Shown here: positions 22,752-32,728 of the stretch, in pieces
Layout: every line of letters begins with the position of its first letter
How positions within the stretch are numbered: the stretch's first letter is position 1
From: Cinnamomum chago
Lineage: Eukaryota > Streptophyta > Magnoliopsida > Laurales > Lauraceae
Reading direction: 5' to 3'
Assembly (NCBI GenBank): GCA_038049695.1
Contig: CP142452.1
Coordinates: forward strand, 67,213,501-67,277,500
Length of the DNA stretch: 64,000 nucleotides
Program-made: the position numbers and the translations under genes
Notes under the pieces: generated by a model
Database searches by the model: none
What the model was told of the DNA's origin: nothing
The model's input: only the letters and a program-made list of their open reading frames with translations

Positions 22752-24147
22752 ATTTAAAAGGAAGGTTTCTAGTTGATTTGAACCATCCACTGAATTGTTC
22801 TAGTTGCATATCATCAATCAATGGTCACAGTGGTTCCATTATCAAATTATCAGAACCATAATTTGACTCATTTTCTATGATCGGCTGTTTATTGAAGGAG
22901 TCTAATATTTTGGGTTAAAATCTTGTATTCTGGCTTATTCGGTCTTCTAAGTTAGCCAGAATCCAAGTTTAGGATTCAATGGTATTTTGATCTTTATATC
23001 AGATTTCATAGGATTTTCGATACATACATGTATATGTGACATAACTTTATTAGTTTTTTACCGCCTCTAATATTGTATCCGATAAGGAACCACAAGTTGA
23101 TAAGTTAATGAGGGAGGAAGGTGGCTTGCTGCCCAACACACATCGGCACACAAAGCACAACCTGATTCACCAAGCAGGGTACACACTAGACGTCCTGTGC
23201 AAATCAGATTCACCAAGCTGGACACGCTAAGAAAAATCAGAATCGAGACTGTACAAGAGCTGGCCTGGGCTAGTGTTGATATGATTTTTGTATACGCTTT
23301 CTTAAGAAATATCATTGAAAGACTTTCACAATACTGTATGTAAATCTGATTATTCACTATTTAATGAATGACAGGGGTGAGGGTTAAAGAATGGATGGTT
23401 TTGGAAACACTAGCAAAATAAATAGGACCACATCATAAAACATTTGAATTTCCATCCATAAATCTGAATTGGTAATTAAAACACATGTAGGGACATTTTT
23501 TCTAGCAATAATTCAATTTTTAAATAAATATATATATAAGTGCGAATACCTGACTCATATTATTAATGAATACAAACCAGTTTATATGATCCAAACCATT
23601 GATTTCATTTTATGGAACATAAGAAGAATAATTTCAAGTAATGGCCAATTTAGGTCATAAAAGGAATATCGGATCCTAATTCATTCAAAACATATATATC
23701 ATTAAAGAAAATATATAAGATCATTAGAGTTAACCAAGAAAAATCACAACCATTTAGAAACAAAGCATGGTTTGGCTAATATGTAAAACCAATTCAAATC
23801 AAATTACAATGAATACAAAGAATGATTAATTGAATTTGACCACTTACCTGATGTGGCACAAAGCATTCAAAAAGAGTGATGGTAATAGATGATGAAGACG
23901 ACGATGGTGCTCAACAACTGAGCCAATGTCGACCCTCCACTAGACCCCTGTTCATCACCTATCAGCTTTTGGATGGGTCAGATCAGATCTAAAATGGTCC
24001 AACTAGAAGTATAAACATGCATCAAATAGCTTGGGTCTTAGACCGGTCAGGTGATGGATTGGGCATGATTCAGGTCAGTTTTGTATTTTAGCGGATGGGA
24101 ACTCTTCCACATATACATGCTAATGTTTACACTGAAGAATTTTTTGC

Positions 24148-24148
<1 letters not shown>
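22752..24148. other. Intergenic sequence, nothing recognised
   Basis: AT-rich, with short open frames lacking family resemblance. No repeats of note. Confidence 0.5.

Positions 24149-24182
<34 letters not shown>
24149..24182 (+). repeat. (TTA)n microsatellite
   Basis: About eleven TAT/ATT trinucleotides in a row, ending at TTAGG. Confidence 0.9.
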
Positions 24183-24547
24183 GGACAGTGATATATGGGC
24201 CGGGCGGGCCGCGGGTCATAGGAGAGTGGCTCGACTAACCCAACCTAGCCAGCAACCAAGGAGCAACGTGCCCAGCTAAAAACATGACTTAATTAAAGTG
24301 GTTCAAATCAAAACATAGGAGTAGTGGTCATCGCCATGATCCGAACAGTGTGATGACAATTAAAAATTTATGTTATTCCATCAGCATGCAATCAATAGGG
24401 AAATCATGGGACCAAGGATCTTGACCAATCGATCACAACATGCATGCCAAACCATGTGGGCTTGGGTCAATAATGGGTTCAGGTTCTGTTTTTTTTATTA
24501 AACCCAGTCTAGTACACACGTGGGCGGGGCCCGCCCAGACAATTGCT

Positions 24548-25285
24548 AGAGAGAGAGAGAGAGAGATTACATGAGGGAGACCCCTTTTATGGAAAAAGAG
24601 AGAGTCTAAAAGGAGATAAAGATGAGAGAGAGAGAGAGATGACATGACGGAGACCCCTTTTATGGAAAAAGAGAGCGAGTCTAAAAGGAGATAAATATGA
24701 GAGAGAGAGAGAGAGAGAGATGACATGAGAGAGACCCCTTTTATGGAAAAAGGGAGAGTCTAAAAGGAGATAAAGATGAGAGAGAGAGAGATGACATGAC
24801 GGAGACCCCTTTTATGAAAAACGAGAGAGTCTAAAAGGAGATAAAGATGAGAGAGAGATGACATGACGGAGACCCCTTTTATGGAAAAAGAGAGTCTAAA
24901 AGGAGATAAAGATGAGAGAGAGAGAGATAACATGACGGAGACCCCTTTTATGGAAAAAGAGAGAAAGTCTAAAAGGAGATAAAGATGAGAGAGAGAGAGA
25001 GAGATGACATGACGGAGACCCCTTTAATGGAAAAAGAGAGAGAGTCTAAAAGGAGATAAAGATGAGAGAGAGAGAGAGACATGACATGAGGGAGACACCT
25101 TTTATGGAAAAAGAGAGAGAGTCTAAAAGGAGATAAAGATGAGAGAGAGATGACATGACGGAGACCCCTTTTATGGAAAGAGAGAGAGTCTAAAAGGAGA
25201 TAAAGATGAGAGAGAGAGAGAGATGACATGAGGGAGACCCCTTTTATGGAAAAAGAGAGAGAGTCTAAAAGGAGATAAAGATGAT
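24548..25285 (+). repeat. Ten-unit GA-rich minisatellite
   Basis: Each unit of about 65-83 bases has a variable (GA)n tract, then TGACATGACGGAGACCCC, TTTTATGGAAAAAGAGAG and TCTAAAAGGAGATAAAGAT. Ten copies of the GACCCCTTTTATGG core (two with a substitution) can be counted between about 24,578 and 25,245. Length variation between units comes almost only from the GA tract. The open frames on the minus strand are translated repeat, not genes. Confidence 0.9.
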
Positions 25286-25399
25286 AGCTGTCTTCTTTCC
25301 TTTCGAATGGCTCCCATAAGGATTGTCCCAAGAGAGGGATTAAGATGGAAAAATATTCAAAAGAATAAAGGTGCTCACTTATCTATCAGTTTATCGATC

Positions 25400-26642
25400 A
25401 ATTATGTGGTGCAAACACCATACTAGCGATAATGTGTGCAATAAGCTAAACAGTCTTACCGAGCTATTAATTAGTCAAGGAACCATTAGAAAGGTCCATC
25501 TTAGGGTTCGGGTTGCCTTCGATAACCCAAGACCACATCATTTGTGGCGATGTGCATCTAAGATATCCATGTCCGAGAGAATTAGCTACTTGGCGCTCTT
25601 AAGGTATTAGATCGTGAAGACCTTGGATTCGCACTCTATATACTGGATATGATTTCGTTTGTATCTCTAGAAAACTCTCGGGAATGATGGTTAGTTCTTA
25701 CCTCATCCCCCTAGTCCAATTTTTCTGTATTTCAGAAATTCGGGTTCCAAGTAAACTAGCCATGCCTAGGCCAAACCCAAGGAACATTGAATTTTTAATC
25801 ACACCAAATGATCAATTTGTGGCGCACCCAATGGCCCAAATCCAAGCCTCACAAGTCCCCAAAATAATACCCAAAAAGTGGGCCAAGATGGGCATGCGTG
25901 TTGTTCTTCTCCTTCTTGTTTAATTCTTTCTTTTGTTTCTGTCGGTCTTTTGCGTCTTTTGTTTCTGTGGGTCTGGGCCAAGATGGGTGTGCGGATCCCT
26001 AGAATAATTGGGATTTTGTTGATATCAACTAAGCAAGGGCAACAAGGAAAACAAAAATTGGATTTTGGGAGGGAGGTCGTTGGTTGATATTATTAAAATC
26101 AGGGGTCTACAGTTGTGGTTACTCTATTCAAGGGAATATTTTTTGGAAAATGTCCCTAAATAAAATTAGATTTCCCACTTTTTGTTTCTTTTTTCCAGGA
26201 GACCGTACTTCAAACAAGCAGAGTTAGAGCTTGTGACAATAGTTATTCTTACTCTTATGCATTGTACACTTCCTATGACTGGTGGAAATGCACAACACAA
26301 CTTATTTAATTTCTTCTCTTCACTTTTAGGCCCTATTATAATTTTCTAGAGTTCAAAAGAATTTATGTATGAATAATTTATAAATCCTCCTCTTAGGTGG
26401 AGGATTTACAAATGCCAAGAATGTTGGAATTCTGAAAATCACAAAGGACATTTTAGACTTATCAAATGGCAAAGATTTGGGATTTTAACAAAGAAACATG
26501 GTATTTACAACTACCAGGGGGACAAGCCTTCACATATAGTATGTAGATTTTTTAATATCTCAAATTTCATAAAAATTCTAATAAAAAAAGTGCCCTTAAT
26601 AGCTAAAGCAGGTCCGTTCCGTTCCTTTCTATTTTCGTTACA
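25400..26642 (+). repeat. Unnamed 1.2 kb interspersed repeat, copy 1
   Basis: Shares long stretches with 46497-47712 and partly with 42930-42989 plus 46062-46430. Landmarks are GATGTGCATCTAAGA, CGTGAAGACCTTGGATTCGC, ATCAATTTGTGG and GTACACTTCCTATGACTGG. The shared sequence ends at GTTACA in both full copies, a CA end like that of an LTR. In copy 2 a frame of about 50 codons (ELVAIFILTFMLCTLPMTGG) is open, but in copy 1 the equivalent is interrupted, so I do not call a gene. It could be an LTR of an unknown family. Confidence 0.65.
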
Positions 26643-26951
26643 TTAGGGCCCGTTTGGATACATGTAGAATATAATATTTTTAGATTTAAATAGTAGCGGA
26701 ATCAAATGATGTAGAATATAATAGTGCAATATTATAATATTGCAGCATTTTCGCTGTTTGGCATTTTTTCAAAAAATGCACCAGATTTTAAACTGAGCTG
26801 TTTGGCAGTTGCTGAAGATTATTATATATGCTAAAGCAAAGACATCACAGATTTTAGAGTCAAACAAATAATCTTATGTAAATTTATAGTTTGCTGTCAA
26901 AGTTCATAACAAAAGAAATCATGACGATAACTACAATCCATGATAAGCTTT

Positions 26952-28146
26952 TTATTGATGCTCATGCTGATCTCTTAGCCTTCTAGTGCGAATGCTGTAT
27001 TCATCTCACATAGCATTTGCAATTGCTTCCCGCATTCTATTGCCCTCCGGATGTTGCCCATCCGTGCTATAATCATTATCTGGTTCATTGATATCCTCCT
27101 GTTCAAAAGATTGATTCTCATATTGAAGGTCATACTCTTCAAATATCCAATCTTCATCGTTAGAGTGGATGTGAATGAAGTTGTGTAAGGTGCAACATGC
27201 AATTATTACATCTGTAACCGTGTCAAATGAATGAGAGGAAGTGTTCTTCAATATCGGAAAGCGATTTTTTATTACACCGAAAACACGCTCAATTGCATTC
27301 TGAAAGGAAGAATGGCGAAGGTTGAATAGTTCTTTGGCATCTTGTGGTCCTATACTTCAACGAGCAAACTCTCTCAAATGATATCGCACTCCTCGGTATG
27401 GGGCAATGTAATTAGGAGTGTTTCCATATCCCGCATCAACTAGATAATATTTACCTGATAAAATACAAGTAAGATTTTGATTAATAAACAAATGGGATTA
27501 TTTGATCGAAGCAAAATAAAATTACATACCTCGTGGTACTTTAAAGCCTTCTTTCTCTGTGGCCCTTAAAAAAATAGCGTTTGATGATGAACCCTCCCAT
27601 CCTGCTTGAATATGAATGAACTTCAAATCAAAAGTACAAGCAGCCATAACATTTTGTGATAATAATCCGTGTCAATTTCAATACGGTGCTTGCTTATGGG
27701 ACTCAACGAACACAGGAATATGTGTGCCATCAATTGCTCCGATACAATCATATATTACGTCAAATGAATCATTAACCTAATCATAAGCACATTGCCTAAA
27801 TTAAAAGGATATTATTTACCTTGGAAAAAAGGTTAAAACGAGTATCATTTGCAATTTCTATTTGAACATCGATTGATGGATCACGTATGTATTGTGTTGA
27901 AAGAGAAAGTATAGCTTGAAGAACTCCATTGAAATGATGACTGATTGTTTCACCTGAATGTTGAAAACATTCTTGAACTTGACGATTGACAGCATTATAA
28001 CCGATCGTGAATAGGAACATTATGAGTTGTTCTTCGAGAGTTATATCTCGTGTATCACATGATAAAAGATTTTTGCTACGAATAACATTGCACAACTTTG
28101 TAAATATGGGCCTTTCCATACAACAAACTTGTCGAAAACGCTCCAA
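26952..28146 (-). pseudogene. HARBI1-like transposase (DDE_Tnp_4), with stops
   Basis: The N-terminal exon (28146-27796) has FRQVCCMERPIFTKLCNV and a helix-turn-helix-like region. The catalytic domain follows: GAIDGTHIPVFVESH gives the first Asp, GWEGSSSN has Asn where the family normally has the second Asp, and NAIERVFGVIKNRF gives the Glu. The C-terminus has CCTLHNFIH and ends in a stop at 26952. In-frame stops occur at about 27,690 (two TGA codons within six bases of each other, in APY-N-HG, each explained by CGA to TGA) and in the block after REFAR (about 27,358). With stops and an altered catalytic residue this transposase is inactive. Confidence 0.85.
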
Positions 28147-28675
28147 ATGACCAATTAATAATTCATTACATAAGCAACACCAGAAAGTGTTGAATCACGA
28201 CATGACTTTTTTTATCAAAATAAGTGTCTATCAAAATAAGTGTCTACGTACCAACCAGCAACAGCTACTACATCATATTAAGTTTAACTTGCTCCCTTCG
28301 ACGAAGCATTAATGTCATCATTAGACATTATTTTTTTCTTTATAATTTCTGCAATAAAATAAATATTTAATTTTAATAAATGCAATCCATCATAGTAAAA
28401 TCAAATAATATCTGCAAAAAAATAAATACAATATTAAAGACATTCTATTAAGAGCCACTAAAAAATAACAAGCATTGATAAAATATTATTTGAAATCACA
28501 TAATGAATTATTATTAAAAAAAAGTAATGAACAATGTTTTAAACTTCCTCAAACCCAACTTAAACGACGCAATGAAGCATTATTAAAAGAGTAACTAACA
28601 AAGTTCTTAACATCATCAAACTCATAATAAACCATGAATTTTTTTTTATTAAAACCATCATAAAATTATAGAGAT
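28147..28675. other. Spacer between the two Harbinger genes
   Basis: AT-rich with runs of A and AAATAATA-type motifs. No gene seen. Confidence 0.5.
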
Positions 28676-30780
28676 TTATGCATCTGGTCGCGCCCCACAA
28701 TTTTGACGAAGCCATCACAATCGCAATGGTCCTTTAAGGGTCATAAATGCGATTGCATTTTGTCGATCTCGAAGAAATTTTACTGCTTCTATGATAGTGT
28801 CTTCATCTAGTTCTTCTATTTTTTTGAAGTTCTTCTAGGCATATTTCATACGAATCTTTCGTTGATGTAAGTGGAGTTATATCACATAAGCGATCAGATG
28901 ATGTCACCATTCTTGAGATTTCATCAACTATTCTCTCACCAACACTTGTTCGACCACTTTTTTGACGATTTAGTGATTTTGGTACTGCAGAACAACGTTT
29001 GCTTCGATTATCCTTTTGTGTCATTATCACTACATTCTTTGAGCTTGAACCAGACTCTTCCACTTGCTCATTAGATGGTGGTTGAGATATACCAGGAGTA
29101 GCGCAATTCTGAATAGGAATTTGCTCTTTTACACAGGGTTGTGTAATTGGGATGCGACTTGACTTTTGTCGCTTGCCTTCTGCCGTACAACCTATAACAA
29201 TAAGTTTATAATCAAAATTATTTCTCATCATCATAATATATATGATTTTATTAATTAATAAATTTAATATTATACCTTCATATATGATGCTAAGACTATC
29301 ATATAGCGGAAAAGAAGTCCTTCTATAAGCTTTTGCTTCTGGGTGTGCCTGTGAAAACAATATACTATTAATTATTAATAAACTTAGTTCAAATGGAAAA
29401 TTTTTATTAATGAAATTTATGTTTCCATGCAAATATACCTGAATATAACGATTCCACACATCTTCATCTGCATTGCAAATATGCATAAGGTCATCCCATC
29501 CAAATCCACTTTGCTCTCTCAATGCCTTCACAATCTGATACCGAGCTTTCAAATCTGCCATATGACTTTTTAATTGTTGTACGGTTTCCGAAATATTAAA
29601 TTTCTTATTTAAATCTTCTATTGCTTTTCTCCATATTTCTTTCTTAAATCCATTGTCAGAGAAGCGCCCTAAACCGAGTTGTTCTGCTAAAAAATCGACT
29701 ACAAATTAGGGTTGCACAAAAAATCCGGTATCACCGCAAAACCGAGCCGAACCGACTGAACCGGGTGGTTCGGATCGGTTTATAGTAGATCGGTTTGGTT
29801 AACGGTTTGAAAATCATAAAAACCGCTTATATTGGTCGATTATCAGTTTGAGCCCACGGTTAACCGCTTAAACTAAACCGACCGTATGTAGTAACTTAAG
29901 TATTGCTTTTTTACTATTTTAGCCTTAAGGTTTCGTTTTTTACTACTTTCAAAGTTACATTCCACAACTCCATTCTCACATGAACTCAATAGTCAACACC
30001 GCCTGAATACATCTCTAATCTCTCAAATGGTTTTTTATACTTCATTGTAGATGGAAGTATTACTTACAGGGTGTTTTCCTTCCATCATAATTCCTTCCTC
30101 GTTTTAATGAAGTTTTTATCAGAAGGCTGCACTCTTGAGAATGCTAGAAAAGCTAATAGAGCCTAGCCTTTTGATGGTTGGTTTTGGTCTAACCTAACAA
30201 ATGTTTTAAAAAACCTTTATTTCTGAAAAATACAGTGGGTTCTGATACAGATTCCGTTTGTGTGTGACTTTTCTTGACATCAACTATTATTCTATTGTAA
30301 TTCCAAATGGTATCAGGTGGAATGAATGTTTTATTGCAAGCTGGTTATTGTTTTTTTTTTTTTTTTTTTGTGAGCTTGTGTTTAGTCCAAACTCTCTTTT
30401 TGGAGTAGAATTATTTTTTATATGCGTTTAGAATGTTGGATTTTTATGTTTGCACTAAACATTGGAATAAATGCAAAGGACGAGGTCTCATCATTTTGAA
30501 AATTTCAATGTTTGATTTAAAAAAAATAAAATAAAAAACAACGATTTAACTGATCGAACCGAACCGAACCGTTTGGTTCGGTTTGGTTCAGTTCGGTTTA
30601 AGCCCCCTCCATCGGTCGGATCGGATCGGTTAATTAAAAACCGACATGTTCGGTTTGGTTGTTGGTTTTAGCGTTAAACCGATCCGAACCGCCCATATGC
30701 AGCCCTACTACAAATGCATCTTGTGCAGGTGTCCATGAAGTTCTATTTCCACCTTTGGAGTCAAAAGGCAATGAAGACAT
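28676..30780 (-). pseudogene. Harbinger MYB/SANT-like partner gene, split by a hAT element
   Basis: In plant PIF/Harbinger elements this MYB/SANT-like DNA-binding protein helps the nuclease reach the DNA. The start at 30780 encodes MSSLPFDSKGGNRTSWTPAQ. After DAFV the exon is interrupted by the 1,001 bp insertion 29707-30707. On the far side it continues with VDFLAEQLGLGRF, the Myb_DNA-bind_3 core (KARYQIVKALREQSGFGWDD), a GT donor at about 29,439, an exon with AHPEAKAYRRTSFP, and a long last exon from about 29,190. Near the end an extra A in a run (about 28,830) shifts the frame away from EELDEDT, and RLRWLRQNCG is broken by a TGA where CGA is expected. Removing the insertion and one target copy gives an uninterrupted D-A-F-V-V-D-F-L junction. 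Confidence 0.85.
29707..30707. mobile_element. Non-autonomous hAT element with perfect 8 bp target duplication
   Basis: Starts TAGGGTTGCACA and ends TGCAGCCCTA, the inverted terminal pattern of plant hAT elements. It is flanked by CTACAAAT at 29699-29706 and 30708-30715. No transposase is inside. Both subterminal regions are packed with CGGTT/AACCG motifs (29740-29890 and 30540-30690), and one part (30553-30600) is a run of CCGAA repeats followed by its complement, able to fold. Confidence 0.93.
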
Positions 30781-30820
30781 CTTTTAAGTGACACCGGATC
30801 AATTAAAGTTCTGATTTTTA

Positions 30821-30907
30821 ATACCTAAAGTAAAGCAATTCACATAGTAAATTAATACCTAAAGTAAAGCAATTCACATAGTAAATTAATACCTAAAGTA
30901 AAGCAAT
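30821..30907 (+). repeat. 34 bp tandem repeat, 2.5 copies
   Basis: Units 30821-30854 and 30855-30888 are identical (start ATACCTAAAGTAAAGCAATT), with a partial third. It lies in the 5' flank of the MYB-like gene. Confidence 0.9.
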
Positions 30908-31006
30908 ACCCAATTAAAGTTTCTTTTCACCCACTCTTGTTAAAATATTAAATTAATTCAAATGCCATGCTGTTTTGTCAAATGTGTTGTTTTTTAATAA
31001 GTCATT

Positions 31007-31310
31007 TGTTAAATGGGTCCTTGGAAGAAGTCACTCTACGTAGTGTACAAGTGTTTTGTAGTAGGTTGTGTTAATTCTAAAGTCAAGGTGTACATGGGAC
31101 ACTTGGTTGTATTAGTCCTAGAGTCAAGGTGTACATGGGACACCTGTCCTTGGTTGTTAGATACTTAACTCTATTTAAATATCTTCTGTAAAGAAGCTTA
31201 TGGAGGAAAAACATTTAAATTTGATTCTCAATTCATCAATCCACTCAATTCTTCTTTGTGTCCTCAAGAAAAACCACTACTGATTGGGGTCTAAAAAGAG
31301 TTTCATAACA
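31007..31310 (+). mobile_element. LTR-like segment
   Basis: Begins TGTTAAATGGGTCC and ends TTTCATAACA, with TG...CA ends and a composition like a short copia LTR. An internal duplicate GTCAAGGTGTACATGGGACA occurs twice (about 31,083 and 31,123). No matching target duplication was seen, so the call is weak. Confidence 0.35.
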
Positions 31311-31370
31311 GGATTATTTAGATCTCTCCCCTTCAATATGCTTTCTATAATCGTGTAATAGTTGGTGAAG

Positions 31371-31876
31371 ATGACTCCATCTAATTTGGCAGGGCAGTTT
31401 GGAGACACTGCTTACACTAAAAGGTATTTGTTGGGGACATTGCTTGGGAGACTCAAAGATGTTAGCAAAACACAGTCCAATCTCAATGGTCATGTCAGCT
31501 AACAGGTTGGGAGAATTGTAGAGCTTGCAGACGAGACAACTATCAGTCATGTCCTTTTCCGTGTTGATTTATATTTTAACTAATCAAGGATTAGTTGAGG
31601 GTTCATTAAGGATTAATTGATGCCCAGTTACTAATTATCTCTTCTTGTATAAATAGAACAGAGAGCACTTGTATTCAATAAGATTCAAGGAATAATATCT
31701 GAAGCTTCCTATAGAGGTTTTCTCTGCAACGCCTCTACATCTCTGCTTCTTCTTCTTCTTCTTCTCAGTTGTTAAAAGAGACTATGAGAACATACTTTGA
31801 GCAATTTGGAGAGATTTTTGAGGTTGTTGTCATCACAGATAAGAACACCGGAAGAGAAGAAGGCTATGGATTTGTA
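31371..31876 (+). pseudogene. RRM RNA-binding protein (ARP1/RBM24-like) first exon, interrupted
   Basis: Begins at ATG 31371 with MTPSNLAGQFGDTAYTK, the start of plant single-RRM proteins related to ARP1. After a one-base frame change it reads KVFVGDIAWETQ (RNP2 region). A 314 base insertion interrupts at 31460. The exon resumes with ETMRTYFEQFGEIFEVVVIT and TDKNTGREEGYGFV (RNP1 region, where KGYGF is usual). A good donor GTAAGT follows at 31877. No second exon was found downstream, so only a fragment is present. The family binds RNA in the nucleus or cytoplasm. This copy cannot make the protein. Confidence 0.85.
31460..31773 (+). mobile_element. 314 bp LTR-like insertion inside the RRM exon
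   Basis: Starts TGTTAGCAAAACAC and ends CAGTTGTTA, flanked by AAAGA at 31455-31459 and 31774-31778. It has a TATAAATAG box near 31,650 and a TTCAATAAGATTCAAGG stretch, features of a short copia solo LTR or TRIM. Removing it with one AAAGA joins GAGACTCAAAGAGACTATG, which restores the RRM reading E-T-Q-R-E-T-M. The last two bases are not the usual CA, so the exact end may be off by a few bases. Confidence 0.75.
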
Positions 31877-32728
31877 AGTTCTCTTTTGTTCTATGAATAC
31901 ATGAGGTTTCATATCTTAGAACCTCACAAATATCAAGAAGCATGTGAAAAAGTAAATCTAAATCTCAGTTTCTATTATTTGCACTTTTTTGAGCCCTGAA
32001 TGCATGGTTCCTAACTATTCAAATTTCTCAGAGGTATTAATGCTAGAAAGAAATGTATAGCTTAGATCGTCAAGGATTTTGAGAAAAATAAATAAATAAG
32101 AAAAACAAAGAAACAGCATAATCCATGTTGTTGTTGGCGGAGGGGAGGTTCTAAATGGCCCAGTGACAAACTTGCATCCTGATGCAAAATAATGAAGACA
32201 AAGTAGTACCACAGCAAAGAAGAGGGAAGAGTTTCACAGAAGCCCCTTATTTGGTTTATGATATGGATCATTGGATGTTCCACCGTTCAAGAAATGAGAC
32301 CAGCCAACCAGCCACCCAAGGCTCAGGCCTAGGTATATGTAAACCAGAGTACCCTGTTAACGGGAGTCCCCTACCTTCAAAGCGTGTTTGAAGCCTTTTA
32401 TCCGAATGTCGGAAGATCAAAACATATTTTTATAAATTTCTGAAATTTCTGTAAAGAGATAGGGAAAAATGAAAGAGAGAGACAAGAAAGAGAAAGAAAT
32501 GACGTACATTTCTTCCGTGAGAAATGATATCCAAAGAGGGGATGAGAGGAGAGGAAGAGCAGACGACGTGGGAGAGGGAAAGTGAAGAAGACGTGGGAGA
32601 GGGAAAGATAAGGATAAGGAGTGGAACAGATGAAGCGGGAGAGGAAAAAGAAAAGGAGAAAGAGGAAGCGGGAGGGGAAAAAAATTAGGAAGAGGACGCG
32701 CAAGATGGAAGTCGTGAAATCACATAAT
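31877..32728. other. Intergenic sequence with a purine-rich patch
   Basis: No further RRM exon or other gene recognised. Bases 32455-32705 are strongly purine-rich on the plus strand, so the minus-strand open frame there is low-complexity. Confidence 0.5.

Larger units (their letters stand above)
26646..30780 (-). mobile_element. PIF/Harbinger DNA transposon, right end not seen
   Basis: It has both genes of a plant PIF/Harbinger element on the minus strand: a HARBI1-like nuclease (26952-28146) and a MYB/SANT-like partner (28676-30780). The left terminus GGGCCCGTTTGG at 26646 is preceded by TTA, the usual 3 bp target for the family. The matching right terminus was not found beyond 30780, so the boundary given is the start of the MYB-like gene. 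Confidence 0.8.

Noticed and set aside
24433-25331. Open frames with repeated LSLSHLYLLLDSL blocks; also considered as a CRISPR-like array
   Set aside because: They are translations of the GA-rich minisatellite; units are tandem without unique spacers, and the genome is eukaryotic.
31007-31310. Considered as a confirmed solo LTR
   Set aside because: Flanking five bases do not match (TCATT and GGATT), so it is listed only with low confidence.
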